Source: Candidatus Nitrosotenuis uzonensis
GTDB taxonomy: Archaea; Thermoproteota; Nitrososphaeria; Nitrososphaerales; Nitrosopumilaceae
Assembly: GCF_000723185.1 (NCBI RefSeq)
Contig: NZ_CBTY010000009.1
Location: 310,001 to 374,000 of the forward strand
Direction of reading: 5' to 3'
Length of the DNA stretch: 64,000 nt
A program made the position numbers and the translations under genes. Below, one piece after another: positions 33,295-42,924 of this stretch. The notes beneath the pieces were generated by a model, which ran no database searches, was not told the DNA's origin, and saw nothing but the letters and a program-made list of their open reading frames with translations. Position 1 is the first letter of the stretch; each line of letters starts with the position of its first letter.

Positions 33295-33807
33295 TTATTC
33301 TATTTCTGCAAGCACGTCGTTCTTTGCGACAGAGCCGCCGGTCTTGACTTTGATCTTTCTTACGTTGCCGTCTTTGTGCGCCTTGATTGATACCTGCATC
33401 TTCATCGACTCTAGCACGCATACTACGTCGCCTTTCTTGACAGAGTCTCCTTCTCCTACATTGATGGAGACCACCTTTCCAGGGATCTGGCTGTGCAGGT
33501 TTGTCTGCGAGTTGGCACTGTCCCCGCCGCCGGAATTCTTGTATACTATAGAATCAAACTGCGAGTTCATGCCAATCTTCATAGGCACTCCGTCCACCAC
33601 CATGTTCATCTGAGATGTAGTATTCTCAAGATACTTGACTTTGTGATATTTCTGATCAAGTATGAACTCGATTCCCTTAGAGTCCATGGCAAGAATCCTC
33701 AGATTGTGCTCATCGGATCCTATCTTTATCAAATACTCGTTGTTGCCGAGATTTTTGGTAATCTGGCCGTTGAATGTTCCTGTGACGTCCTCGATTTTGT
33801 ATTCCAT
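33295..33807 (-). CDS. Biotin carboxyl carrier protein of acetyl/propionyl-CoA carboxylase
   Basis: This protein is 170 residues from the ATG at 33807. The C-terminal 75 residues are a biotinyl domain with the biotin lysine in ESMKMQVS. The N-terminal part is a beta-rich spacer. It carries carboxybiotin between the biotin carboxylase and the carboxyltransferase. It is the last gene of the three-gene operon, 2 bases after the biotin carboxylase stop, and converges with the peroxiredoxin gene. Confidence 0.92.
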   Translation of the reverse strand: MEYKIEDVTGTFNGQITKNLGNNEYLIKIGSDEHNLRILAMDSKGIEFILDQKYHKVKYLENTTSQMNMVVDGVPMKIGMNSQFDSIVYKNSGGGDSANSQTNLHSQIPGKVVSINVGEGDSVKKGDVVCVLESMKMQVSIKAHKDGNVRKIKVKTGGSVAKNDVLAEIE

Positions 33808-33809
33808 GT

Positions 33810-35306
33810 TTATCCCAGCATGTTTTTCCATGAGCGGTCGGTGTCAGCACTGTTCTTTACTCGTCCTTTGAGATACTCGGAGTGTATTATTGCTGCAGCA
33901 AGCGCGGTGTCCTTGTTTGCAAGTTTTTCTTCCTTGAGATCCTGCGCCAGCCTCTCTATCATGTTGTATCTTTTCAGAAAGTCAGTTGAAAGATCTCCTC
34001 TTTTGTACTCTTCTGACTTTAGTATTGTCTTGTAGAGAGGAATTGATGTCTCCACACCCTGTATGTAAAAGTCATTTAGTGCGTTAAGCATTCTAAGCCT
34101 TGACTCATCAAATGTCTGTCCCCAAGTACAGAGCTTTGCCATCAGCGAGTCATAGAATGGCGATACGGTGCATCCAGGGTACAAGTATGTATCACATCTG
34201 ACACCAGGCCCTGAAGGTATTGTGACATCAGGCACAGGTCCAGTAGAAGGGGCAAAGTCAAGGAACGTATCCTCTGCATTTATTCTGCATTCTATTGCGT
34301 ACCCATTCATCCTAAGATCCTTTTGTTTGAACGGCAGTGGTTCACCGTTGGCAATGTCAATCTGCAGTTTTACCAGGTCAAGCCCCGATACTAGTTCCGT
34401 GATTGGGTGCTCAACTTGCAGTCTTGCGTTTATCTCGATAAAGTAAAACTCGCCGTTATCGGCCCTGAGAAATTCGGCTGTTCCAAGGTTGGTATAGTCT
34501 ACTGCCTTTGCAGCGTTTACCACAAGCTCACCTACCATGTCTCTTGTCTTTTGGTCTACCACCGGGGAAGGCGTCTGCTCGATTAGCTTCTGGTTGCGTC
34601 GCTGAATTGAGCACTCTCTTTCAAACAGGTGGACAGTGTTGCCGTGCTTGTCCCTTGCCATCTGGTACTCGATGTGACGAGTCTTCTCTAGGAATTTTTC
34701 TACAAGTATTGCAGATTTGCCGAACGCCGCAATAGATTCTCCAGTCACCGTATCGTAAGCCTCACGTAGCTCCTTGTCGTTGTTTACAAGTCTGATACCC
34801 CTGCCCCCTCCGCCGTACACTGACTTGAGAAGAACGGGATACTTGATTTGGTTTGCAATATCAAGTGCCTCTTCCACATCCTTTACAAGGTCAGGGCTTC
34901 CAGGGACGGTCGGCACTTTTGCCTTCAGCATTGCGGCCTTGCATCTCATCTTGTCACCGCAAAGATCCATCGACTCAGAAGACGGGCCGATAAAATTGAT
35001 CTTGTTGTCCTCGCACAATTTTGCAAAGTCAGAGTTCTCAGAGAGGAACCCGTATCCAGGGTGCACAGCGTCAGCTCCTGATGCCAAGATTGCCTGCATT
35101 ATTTTTTCCTGATTCAGATAGCTTTCCTTTGGTGCAGCCTTTCCTATATGGTATGCCTCGTCTGCCTTTTTGACGTGAAGTGAGTTATAGTCCTCATCAG
35201 AGTATACTGCGACCGTCTTTATTCCAAGCGCCTTGCATGTGCGTATCACTCGGAGCGCGATTTCTCCCCTGTTGGAAATTAGAACTTTTTTTATCATATC
35301 GCTCAC
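33810..35306 (-). CDS. accC: Biotin carboxylase subunit of acetyl/propionyl-CoA carboxylase
   Basis: This is a 498-residue ATP-grasp enzyme. VLISNRGEIALRVIRT at the start, the glycine-rich YGGGGRGIRLV loop, EFLRADNGEFYFIEINARLQVEH and the EHPITE motif are all present. It carboxylates biotin with ATP and bicarbonate. In ammonia-oxidising archaea this complex fixes bicarbonate on acetyl-CoA and propionyl-CoA in the hydroxypropionate/hydroxybutyrate cycle. It overlaps the upstream carboxyltransferase gene by 4 bases. Confidence 0.95.
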   Translation of the reverse strand: MSDMIKKVLISNRGEIALRVIRTCKALGIKTVAVYSDEDYNSLHVKKADEAYHIGKAAPKESYLNQEKIMQAILASGADAVHPGYGFLSENSDFAKLCEDNKINFIGPSSESMDLCGDKMRCKAAMLKAKVPTVPGSPDLVKDVEEALDIANQIKYPVLLKSVYGGGGRGIRLVNNDKELREAYDTVTGESIAAFGKSAILVEKFLEKTRHIEYQMARDKHGNTVHLFERECSIQRRNQKLIEQTPSPVVDQKTRDMVGELVVNAAKAVDYTNLGTAEFLRADNGEFYFIEINARLQVEHPITELVSGLDLVKLQIDIANGEPLPFKQKDLRMNGYAIECRINAEDTFLDFAPSTGPVPDVTIPSGPGVRCDTYLYPGCTVSPFYDSLMAKLCTWGQTFDESRLRMLNALNDFYIQGVETSIPLYKTILKSEEYKRGDLSTDFLKRYNMIERLAQDLKEEKLANKDTALAAAIIHSEYLKGRVKNSADTDRSWKNMLG

Positions 35307-36850
35307 AGGTTGATGTTTCCGTGTTTTCGAGGAAGTTGTTTGTCGCGTTTGTTTGCAAGCATCTCAAGTGCCTTTATGAGCATCGGTCTTGTCTGAGCAG
35401 GATCAATTACCGCGTCCACCGAGCCGTTAGAGGCTGCAACATACGGGTTGGCAAACTTTTCGTTGAACTCTGCTGTAAGCTGCTTTTTTAGCTCCTCTGG
35501 GTTCTTTGCTGCATCAAGATCTTTTTTGTTCATGATCTTGACTGCTGCTTCTGAACCGAGCACAGCTATCTGGGCCGTAGGCCATGCATAGTTGATGTCG
35601 GTTCGAAGGTTCTTGCTTCCCATTGCTATGTAGGCACCTCCGTACGCCTTGCCTACTACGAGTGTGATCTTGGGCACTGTTGCCTCGCAGTACGCGTACA
35701 GCAGCTTGCTGCCGTGCCTTATTATCCCGTTGTGCTCCTGGTTGGTTCCTGGCATGTATCCGGGCGTGTCGACAAAAGTGATTATTGGAATGTTGAACGC
35801 ATCACAGAATCGAATAAACCTTGATGCCTTGTTAGAAGAGTCTATGTCAAGTGCCCCTGCAAGGTATAGCGGCTGGTTTGCCACTATTCCAACTGTCTTT
35901 CCGTTCAGCCTTGCAAATCCCACTATGACATTTTGCGCAAACAGTTCATGCACCTCAAAGAACGTGCGGTTGTCAACTACAGAGATGATGATTTCTTTCA
36001 TATCATAGGGTTGTAGGGAGTTCTCCGGTATTTTGTTGATAAGGTTGTGGTCCATCCTGTTCGGATCATCATCAGTCTGCACAACAAGAGGTTCCTGCGC
36101 ATTGTTTGATGGTATGTAGGAAAGAAGCGTCTTTATTTTATCAAAGCAATCATATTCATTTTTTGCGACAAAGTGAGCAACACCGCTTTTTGTTCCGTGT
36201 GTCATGGCTCCTCCAAGGTCTTCAAATGAGACCTCCTCCCCAAGAACAGTCTTTACTACTTCCGGTCCTGTAACATACATGGTTCCTGCCTTTTCCACCA
36301 TTATTACAAAGTCAGTCATAGCAGGAGAGTACACTGCACCACCTGCGGAAGGGCCGATGCTTGCAGTGATCTGCGGTACAACTCCTGATGCAAGCTCGTT
36401 ATGGTAGAAAATGTCGGCAAATCCGTCAAGACTTAGTATGCCCTCCTGGATTCTGGCTCCTCCCGAGTCTATTATTCCTATTATTGGACAGCCTGTGCGC
36501 ACTGCATGATCCATCAGCTTTGTTATCTTTTTTGCCCCCATCTGGCTGAGCGTTCCTCCAAGCACGGTAAAATCATATGCGAATACAAAGACCTGCCTAC
36601 CAGCAACCGTACCATAGCCTGTAACCACACCGTCCGTGAAGAATTTCTTTTTCTGCATGTCATACTCGTAATAGTGGTGAGTCACAAGTGCGTCAATCTC
36701 AGTAAAGCTTCCCTCGTCCAGCAATAATGATATTCTCTCCCTTGCTGTCAGCTTCCCCTTTTCGTGTTGGGCTATGATTCTGTCCTGTCCTCCTGCAGCC
36801 AACGCAGTCTTTTGTTTTTCTAAAAATTTTTCAATTTTATCTGAATGCAT
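35303..36850 (-). CDS. pccB: Carboxyltransferase subunit of acetyl/propionyl-CoA carboxylase
   Basis: This is a 515-residue biotin-dependent carboxyltransferase with two crotonase-like halves. Oxyanion-hole segments are visible around DSGGARIQEG and YGGAYIAMGSK. The length matches PccB. It moves the carboxyl group from biotin to acetyl-CoA or propionyl-CoA. It is the first gene of the operon (carboxyltransferase, biotin carboxylase, carrier protein), followed with a 4-base overlap. Confidence 0.95.
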   Translation of the reverse strand: MHSDKIEKFLEKQKTALAAGGQDRIIAQHEKGKLTARERISLLLDEGSFTEIDALVTHHYYEYDMQKKKFFTDGVVTGYGTVAGRQVFVFAYDFTVLGGTLSQMGAKKITKLMDHAVRTGCPIIGIIDSGGARIQEGILSLDGFADIFYHNELASGVVPQITASIGPSAGGAVYSPAMTDFVIMVEKAGTMYVTGPEVVKTVLGEEVSFEDLGGAMTHGTKSGVAHFVAKNEYDCFDKIKTLLSYIPSNNAQEPLVVQTDDDPNRMDHNLINKIPENSLQPYDMKEIIISVVDNRTFFEVHELFAQNVIVGFARLNGKTVGIVANQPLYLAGALDIDSSNKASRFIRFCDAFNIPIITFVDTPGYMPGTNQEHNGIIRHGSKLLYAYCEATVPKITLVVGKAYGGAYIAMGSKNLRTDINYAWPTAQIAVLGSEAAVKIMNKKDLDAAKNPEELKKQLTAEFNEKFANPYVAASNGSVDAVIDPAQTRPMLIKALEMLANKRDKQLPRKHGNINL

Positions 36851-36927
36851 ACAGCCCGCATTTATGGAAATGCCAGAGGCTATATTAATTTAAGATTTCA
36901 GGTTAACGTTCCAGCCAGATCGCATCT

Positions 36928-37263
36928 CTATTCCCTTAGCTTGTCCCTGCCGCCTTTTGCAGTCCTAAAGACATTCATGCCGATGTGATAATTCTCATAA
37001 AGGTATTCAAGTGTCTTTAGATCTTCTTCTGCCTGACGAATTTGGGCTTGGCTTGCTTCCGGGTCCGCCTTGAGCCTTTCCAGCCGCTCTAGTTTTTCCC
37101 TTCTTAACTGCGCTATTCCGACCTCATAGTTTGATGTTCCCTCGTATTCTGGGCTCAGCACGTGTGTGGGATTGTATGGAGGTACTTGGTATTCGATTTT
37201 TTGCTCCTGCTTTGCTGTCTCCATCTTGGTGCTCTCATCTGCCATTACACTAGGCTCCATCAA
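36928..37263 (-). CDS. Coiled-coil protein, unknown
   Basis: This is a 111-residue, highly charged soluble protein. Residues about 45-95 form a helix with heptads (LRREKLERLERLKADPE, AQIRQAEEDLKTLEYLYENY). The N-terminal 40 residues are likely disordered. It is a conserved-looking thaumarchaeal protein without a known role. Upstream of pccB's start lies a 77-base gap; downstream is the histidine kinase gene on the same strand. Confidence 0.5.
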   Translation of the reverse strand: MMEPSVMADESTKMETAKQEQKIEYQVPPYNPTHVLSPEYEGTSNYEVGIAQLRREKLERLERLKADPEASQAQIRQAEEDLKTLEYLYENYHIGMNVFRTAKGGRDKLRE

Positions 37264-37307
37264 GTCAGATTTTAATCTTTTAGATAAGGTATGAGCGCAC
37301 TTGTGCG

Positions 37308-38366
37308 CTAGCTCGGCTCGGATTTTGGAAGCGTTATGGTAAAGGTCGTAGGCCCATCCCTAACGGAAATCGAGCCTCCGTGATCCTCAATTATCTTCTT
37401 GCATATTGGCAGGCCCAGCCCCGTTCCGTCATTTTTTGTGGTAAACAGTGGCTCGAATATTTTTGGCAAAAGCTCTTCATTTATGCCCTTTCCTGTGTCG
37501 CTTATCTCTATTTTCGTCTCGTTCTGGCCATCTATAATGCTGAATGTGATCGTGCCTCCGTTTTCCATTGCCTGTATAGAGTTTTGGATCATATTTACAA
37601 ACACACGCTGCATTTTGTTGGCATCGCAAAACAGCATAACATCATCTGATGGCATGTCTATTCTCACATTATCCGGTTTTTGGATATATGAAAGTGATTC
37701 TTCCAGTATCTTCAAAAAGCTGACGCTTTCGCACTGTATTGGCGACTCTCTGAGAAAGTTCAGAACGTCGTTGAGCTGATTGGTTATTCCGTACACTGCC
37801 TTTTCCATCCTGTTTAGCGAGTCAAGCATCATGGTATCCTCCTGTTTTGAGTATCGTAGCTTCAAAAGGTCCACCTGTACCTTGATGACGTTGAGCGGAT
37901 TTCGTATGTCGTGCGCCATTTTAGATGAAAGATGTCCCATGATACTGAATTTGTCATTTGTGAACATGCTTGACTTGCGGTTAAGCTCTGCATCAAGCAT
38001 AGACTGTTTTTCTCTGAACAGTTTTCTTGCGCGCTCAAGGCTCTGCGACTGCTTTTTTATCAGCACCTGTATGTTGGCAATTGCCTTTTTTTCTTCCTCT
38101 ATAAGATCAGTAACGGTAGCAATACGGTCCTTCTTTTTTCCCTCAAATATCTTCTCTTCCTGATTTTTTACAAGCTTGGAAAACTCTGTTATCTCCTGTT
38201 GTGTGTCTGTTTTACCGCCTTCTGTTTCTCCAGGATCAGGCGGCGTCTTTGAGAAAAAGATCACTCTTCCATCCCTGTTTTGGGCTTCCTCGCTTTTCTT
38301 GTTGATGAACTTTGCCAAGTAATTTTTATGTTGTTTGTATGGTTTGATATGACCTAATTTGATCAA
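37308..38366 (-). CDS. Soluble sensor histidine kinase
   Basis: This is a 352-residue kinase without membrane segments. A long coiled coil (about residues 60-135) leads to the phospho-acceptor His in KMAHDIRNPLNVIK, and the ATPase domain has the N-box MIQNSIQAM, G1 DTGKGIN and G2 GTGLGLPICKKI. It should autophosphorylate and pass phosphate to a response regulator. None is adjacent, so it is an orphan. The coiled coil may sense an internal signal or bind a partner. Confidence 0.87.
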   Translation of the reverse strand: MIKLGHIKPYKQHKNYLAKFINKKSEEAQNRDGRVIFFSKTPPDPGETEGGKTDTQQEITEFSKLVKNQEEKIFEGKKKDRIATVTDLIEEEKKAIANIQVLIKKQSQSLERARKLFREKQSMLDAELNRKSSMFTNDKFSIMGHLSSKMAHDIRNPLNVIKVQVDLLKLRYSKQEDTMMLDSLNRMEKAVYGITNQLNDVLNFLRESPIQCESVSFLKILEESLSYIQKPDNVRIDMPSDDVMLFCDANKMQRVFVNMIQNSIQAMENGGTITFSIIDGQNETKIEISDTGKGINEELLPKIFEPLFTTKNDGTGLGLPICKKIIEDHGGSISVRDGPTTFTITLPKSEPS

Positions 38367-38404
38367 AACGATGAGCTTGCTTTGAGAGGCCCCTCAGCGG
38401 ATTT

Positions 38405-38731
38405 TCAGTCCGAGTTCATCTCAAAGACAGGAAACCCCTTCATTACGGCTTTCTTGTATGCCAAATACGGATCCTTGGAATCAAGACAGTTTTTGCACAC
38501 ACACATTCCTGAGACCGCTTCCCTGTCGCAGTCATCCTGAAATTCGCACCTTGCGCAACCTGTCGGACCGCCACATATTGCGCAGTTCAGCTCCTTTATT
38601 TCCTTGGCAGCGCACCTTTCGTGTTTTACTCCCGCCCCCTTGGACCACAGTCCTATCTCGTTTACCTCGATTTTCTGGTTGCACACTATGCAGGTGCCGG
38701 GAAACTTCATTGCTATTTTGCGCCAGCTCAT
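38405..38731 (-). CDS. Cysteine-rich zinc-binding protein
   Basis: This is a 108-residue protein with about a dozen cysteines in several Cys pairs: CIVCNQKI, CAICGGPTGCARCEF, and MCVCKNC. The first part resembles the PARP-like or treble-clef CxxC domains found beside DNA-repair functions. It overlaps rfcL by 4 bases and follows it on the same strand, so a role with DNA replication or repair is likely but unproven. Confidence 0.6.
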   Translation of the reverse strand: MSWRKIAMKFPGTCIVCNQKIEVNEIGLWSKGAGVKHERCAAKEIKELNCAICGGPTGCARCEFQDDCDREAVSGMCVCKNCLDSKDPYLAYKKAVMKGFPVFEMNSD

Positions 38732-39888
38732 CTTAAAAGTTCCATCTCTTTTTGTATTGTCTCCTCGTATTCGGAGCCCAGATCAAGTTCTAGCTTTTTG
38801 TTCTTGATACAAAACAGTACATACTGGAAGAAAAACGTCGCAAACGTGCTCCTTGATATGTGAAATTGTTTAGCTAGAGCGCCAGAGATCTCTTTTATCT
38901 TTTTGCCGTCCCACCTTATCCTATTAAGCGTGGGCCAGGGCAGGTTGTACTGGGAGTACTGTACAGGTATGCCCTGCCCATATAGATCCAGGAGTATGTT
39001 ATCAAGGTAACGAAGAAGTCTCCATTCTTGCGTTCTCATTATTCTTCCGTAAAGCACGTCTGCTCGCGAGATGATATCAAGCATGCGCGCCATCTCTTTT
39101 GCCGCAAGGCTGCTTGTCACTATGCTGGAATAGAACGCCGAGATCTTTTCTCTCGGATCAATTCTCATAGAATACAGGACGGCCTGTGCTTCCTCCCTTG
39201 ACTTTGCCTTAAAGAATGCACCAATCGCAGATTCTACATCCAACATTTCAAATGATTTCTCAGTCGCAGGCTCAAATCCAGACACGTTTGCCTGCGCTAT
39301 GTTCAAGAGCGAGCGGATATCCCCCCTTGACTCGGTGATTATTTTTATCATGGCACCCGGGCTCAATTTTGCCCCTTCTTCTTTGAGTACCTTGTGCAGG
39401 TAAAGCGCAAGCAGTCTTGGAGGCAGTGGCTTGAGATGGATAGTCTTTGTTGCTTTTTTTATCGACCGCATCTTATCTGACTGCTCAGAGTTGGCTGCAA
39501 GTATTATCGGCACCGTGGGCTCCTTTAGTATGTCAATTAGAGCCTCTGCACCACCAAAGTCGGCCCTCCCATGTATTCCATCTACCTCGTCAACGAAAAT
39601 CAGAGCTCTTCCAAGAAGTGACGTGTTTCCAAGTAGCGGTGCGAGTATCTCCTTTATGTTGGCCTTGTTTCTCACATCGCTTGCGTTCAGTCCCACAAGA
39701 TCGTATCCGAACTCTTTTGCAGCCACCTTTGCAAGCGTGGTCTTGCCTATGCCAGGCGGTCCCACGAGCAGTATTGGCTTTGTTCCCTTTTTCCATTTGG
39801 CAAGCCATTCAACAAACGACTTGCGCGCCTCCTCGTTGCCAACCATGTCTGAAATTTTCTGCGGGCGGTATTTTTCAGACCACATCAT
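38728..39888 (-). CDS. rfcL: Replication factor C large subunit
   Basis: This is a 386-residue AAA+ clamp loader subunit. WSEKYRPQ starts the RFC family box. Walker A is GPPGIGKTTLAK (about residues 44-55) and Walker B is LIFVDEVDG. The collar domain follows. It loads PCNA with four small subunits, which are encoded elsewhere. It is shorter than many euryarchaeal RfcL proteins, and no clear PCNA-binding box is visible at its end. Confidence 0.92.
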   Translation of the reverse strand: MMWSEKYRPQKISDMVGNEEARKSFVEWLAKWKKGTKPILLVGPPGIGKTTLAKVAAKEFGYDLVGLNASDVRNKANIKEILAPLLGNTSLLGRALIFVDEVDGIHGRADFGGAEALIDILKEPTVPIILAANSEQSDKMRSIKKATKTIHLKPLPPRLLALYLHKVLKEEGAKLSPGAMIKIITESRGDIRSLLNIAQANVSGFEPATEKSFEMLDVESAIGAFFKAKSREEAQAVLYSMRIDPREKISAFYSSIVTSSLAAKEMARMLDIISRADVLYGRIMRTQEWRLLRYLDNILLDLYGQGIPVQYSQYNLPWPTLNRIRWDGKKIKEISGALAKQFHISRSTFATFFFQYVLFCIKNKKLELDLGSEYEETIQKEMELLR

Positions 39889-39894
39889 ATGCTA

Positions 39895-41010
39895 TTACCT
39901 CGGAAGGTTTGCAGACAGCTCTGACCATATGTTGAGCTTGCCTAGCTGGTTGTACCAGTACTGGTTGTAGTGTTCTACAGTAAGGAACAGGAATTCCAGG
40001 AATTCAGAGTGTGTAAAGTCCTTTGGCAAAAGCTCCATTGCAAGCCTTGCATCAGAAAGGTACAGTTCACTTTTTTTCATTGTAAAATCAAAGCCCTGCT
40101 TCACATCATTTGTTAGTAGTGTATAGTATAATGGCCATGATGGCACCTTGACAAACTTGTTTTTTATCGAGTCCTCTATCTCGTTGCCGCATCCGACGCA
40201 TTCTGCAGCCCTTGCCATCCCAAGGTAGAATAGCTCCCCTAGCGGATTTTTTGCAAGTGCCATGTTCCTGCCAGCAGTACCCATTACTGCGCGATATTTT
40301 TTGTAACATTGGTTCATCTGCTCTTCTGTTATCTTTCTTGGGTTCATCTTTAGCTTGGCGTCTATGTACTGACCAAGTCTTGCATCCTTGAATCCGTCCT
40401 CGAACTCCTGAAGCACCTGCTCACCTGCCTTGGCAATCTTGGCCCGGGCAATCTTTAGAATGTATGGGTTCATAAGCTTGTAATCATCAAGATATTCAAG
40501 ATCTTCGTCTTTGTCAATTATCCTGTCCATCGGCTCGCTCAGATCTATTGCGATTATGTGTCCATCCACCAAATCTTGGCGCATTTGCGCATCCTTGTTG
40601 TTATGGTATGCTGCAGCTGCATCATAAAGGGCGTTGAATACAGGAAGCGTCATCTTGACAAAATTTGAATTCAGAATTCTAAGTACCCTGTCCCTGAGGA
40701 TCTCGCGGTTTTCCAGCCTTGATTTTATTGAAGGGATTTGTGAGTCCTGCAGTGTTATCTCCGTGGTACCGACCTCCTGCGCAAACTCTGTTTGCGTGGA
40801 TGCCGGTGATGCGTCACTTTTTATCTCCCGTAGCAGATCGTCTGTGAATCTTTCTGCAAACTTGGGAAACTCTGCCTCTGCTTCCTCCTTATACTGGCTG
40901 AACAGTCTAAAGCCCTTTGATTTGAAAAGCCCCTGCTTGATTATCTGCTTGCCTGATTTTGTAGACATTAGAGCTTCTTTGCTTACAACCGATTGGTCCT
41001 TGCCGCTCAC
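39895..41010 (-). CDS. Conserved hypothetical protein, upstream of rfcL
   Basis: This is a 371-residue mostly helical soluble protein. I recognise no domain. A CVGCGNEIED pair is near residue 285, which could be a half zinc knuckle. Residues 60-110 are charged and likely flexible. It precedes rfcL by 6 bases on the same strand, so it belongs to the operon with rfcL and the zinc protein. A DNA-replication link is inferred from that alone. A TATA element near 41034 supports the start at 41010. Confidence 0.5.
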   Translation of the reverse strand: MSGKDQSVVSKEALMSTKSGKQIIKQGLFKSKGFRLFSQYKEEAEAEFPKFAERFTDDLLREIKSDASPASTQTEFAQEVGTTEITLQDSQIPSIKSRLENREILRDRVLRILNSNFVKMTLPVFNALYDAAAAYHNNKDAQMRQDLVDGHIIAIDLSEPMDRIIDKDEDLEYLDDYKLMNPYILKIARAKIAKAGEQVLQEFEDGFKDARLGQYIDAKLKMNPRKITEEQMNQCYKKYRAVMGTAGRNMALAKNPLGELFYLGMARAAECVGCGNEIEDSIKNKFVKVPSWPLYYTLLTNDVKQGFDFTMKKSELYLSDARLAMELLPKDFTHSEFLEFLFLTVEHYNQYWYNQLGKLNIWSELSANLPR

Positions 41011-41087
41011 AAGAACACGACTCTTTTGTGATTATTTATCCTTTCAAGACTTTCTTAGATTAAATTACGAAAAACTATAGACATGGC

Positions 41088-41888
41088 GTGCAACCAATCA
41101 ACGTTCTCAAGGAGGCATCAAAACTTGTGTATGAAAACGTCAAGGGTCTGGCCGGCACAAAGGCCGCCGCAAAAGATCATGGCGTAGGAGCTGGTGGCGA
41201 CATTTCAAGAAAGATAGACGTTGTTGCAGAAAAGACTGTCCTTGACTATCTGAAGAAAATAAAGTTCGAATGCATTGTGCTCGGCGAGGAATGCGGTAGA
41301 GTAGAGCTTTCAAAAAATCCGAAAGGTTTTGTCATAATGGATGCAATAGATGGCTCTGCTAACGCAGTACGCGGAATTCCATTTTTCTGCTGCTCTCTTG
41401 CGTTTGCAACAGAGGATAAGCTTAGCTCAGTTACTGCTGGGGTGGTAACCGACCTTTCTACAGGTGATATGTACTGGGCTGCAAGGGGCAGGGGGGCCTA
41501 TTGTAATAGTAAGAGAATTCATGTGCATAAAGAAAAACCGGTTTACAAGATAGTCGGGATTAATGTCTCAGGGGCAAAGCCGAGCCTCATAAAGCGCATA
41601 CAGCCGCTCTTTGAGAATTCCAACCACGCAAGGCATTTGGGCGCAAACGCACTTGAGCTTGCACTGTTCTCACGCGGACTGATTGACATCTACATAGACC
41701 TGCGCGAAAAGATTCGTGTAACTGACATGGCCGCAGGATACCTTATAGCAAGGGAGGCGGGCGGCAAGATTTTGGACAAGAACCTTGAGAATCTTGACTC
41801 TGATCTTTCCTACGATACCAGATTATCTTTTATCGCAGCTGCAAATGATGAGCTGCTCAAGGAGATATTGCAACAGATAAAACTATAG
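41088..41888 (+). CDS. Inositol monophosphatase / fructose-1,6-bisphosphatase (archaeal type)
   Basis: This is a 266-residue enzyme with the Li+-sensitive phosphatase motifs: GEECGR (first metal Glu), MDAIDGSANAVRG (D-x-x-D-G-S) and VTDMAAGYLIAREAGGKI for the third. Archaeal members often act on both inositol phosphate and fructose bisphosphate, so the substrate is open; gluconeogenesis is plausible in an autotroph. The start is GTG, with a TATA-like stretch about 26 bases before it. Confidence 0.85.
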   Translation: MQPINVLKEASKLVYENVKGLAGTKAAAKDHGVGAGGDISRKIDVVAEKTVLDYLKKIKFECIVLGEECGRVELSKNPKGFVIMDAIDGSANAVRGIPFFCCSLAFATEDKLSSVTAGVVTDLSTGDMYWAARGRGAYCNSKRIHVHKEKPVYKIVGINVSGAKPSLIKRIQPLFENSNHARHLGANALELALFSRGLIDIYIDLREKIRVTDMAAGYLIAREAGGKILDKNLENLDSDLSYDTRLSFIAAANDELLKEILQQIKL

Positions 41889-42815
41889 CACGAGCCAGCC
41901 GCGCTCTGCAAGTATTTGTGCAGTTTCCGGCCTCACACACGCGCTAGACTGCTTTGTCGCCTTTTGTATCAGCACAAGACCGTCATTGCACAGCACGTTT
42001 TCAGGCAGGATTCCACCTGAGATCTGTTGTATTGGCGATGGCGGTGCAGTCTTTGATACCAGAATTGTTGCAGTGTAATCTCCTGCAGGTTGCGAGCTTG
42101 TTGGATACGGTGTAACATCAGTGAGCATTATAGAATACCTTTGCACAATCTCTTCGCTGCTGCCGCTTCCAGTGTTAATTAGTGTAAACTGGCCCATATC
42201 TGCATCATAATAAGTCACACTCACAATTGCCTTCACATCGCCTGCATGTATGCATGTCACATCTGATGGGCACCTCGAGTCCTCAATTCTTTTTAGTGTT
42301 ATTTGCAGGCCTTCTGATTCGAAAACAGCGCTCTGGTCCATACCAATCTGCACTTGCTTGCCAAGCTGGGCAAGTATGGGCAAATGCTGATGCTTTAGTA
42401 CAAATTGATTGTTGAGCTCATCCCACTGCCCGTCCGTTACTGCAGATATTACTATTCCCTCTGATATTAGCAGGTCCATTTTGTGATGAGTTATCACTTG
42501 CGTGAGTACTTGGCCTTCCCTGTCTCCAAATCCGCCGTGTGCAGAATCAAACGATATTTGCACCCTATACTGCACTGGAAATGACTCCATGGCATGAACA
42601 GAGTCCACCACTAGTGTGTCCTCCATGCCGTCAAATGCAAATGTCGAACTTGATCTTACAAAATCAAGTGCAATTTGGGTTACTTGTGCAATCTCTGCAT
42701 CCTCTAAAGGAATCTGTGCTGGCTGCGTCTCTTCCGCATTCTGCGCCATGCCATGTACAGGCCAGAAGATTGCCGCTGTAATTACTGCTGCAAGCAATAG
42801 TTTTTGATTTCTCAT
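41883..42815 (-). CDS. Secreted protein with C-terminal cysteine module
   Basis: This is a 310-residue protein with a signal peptide (residues 1-25, ending GMAQN). A middle domain of about 230 residues contains a cysteine pair (CPSDVTC) and may be beta-rich. The last 35 residues form the module C-x3-L-x-L-I-x-K ... ACV ... TAQILAERG, also found in the proteins at 10292-11320 and 51301-52086. It converges with the phosphatase gene with a 6-base overlap. Function unknown. Confidence 0.55.
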   Translation of the reverse strand: MRNQKLLLAAVITAAIFWPVHGMAQNAEETQPAQIPLEDAEIAQVTQIALDFVRSSSTFAFDGMEDTLVVDSVHAMESFPVQYRVQISFDSAHGGFGDREGQVLTQVITHHKMDLLISEGIVISAVTDGQWDELNNQFVLKHQHLPILAQLGKQVQIGMDQSAVFESEGLQITLKRIEDSRCPSDVTCIHAGDVKAIVSVTYYDADMGQFTLINTGSGSSEEIVQRYSIMLTDVTPYPTSSQPAGDYTATILVSKTAPPSPIQQISGGILPENVLCNDGLVLIQKATKQSSACVRPETAQILAERGWLVL

Positions 42816-42872
42816 TTCCTAGGATAGGGAGTGTTTGGTTTATAACCTTTGATTAAAATAGAATTGAACCAA

Positions 42873-42886
42873 ACTGACCAGTCAGT
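42873..42886. promoter_or_regulatory. Inverted repeat, probable TetR-family operator
   Basis: ACTGAC and GTCAGT are perfect 6-bp arms around CA, directly upstream of the TATA box (about 42890-42903) of the operon that ends with a TetR-type gene. The arm sequence is like those of other TetR-family sites. Confidence 0.6.
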
Positions 42887-42924
42887 CAGTTATATTTTTA
42901 TATCTGAACATTTGACCCTGACTG

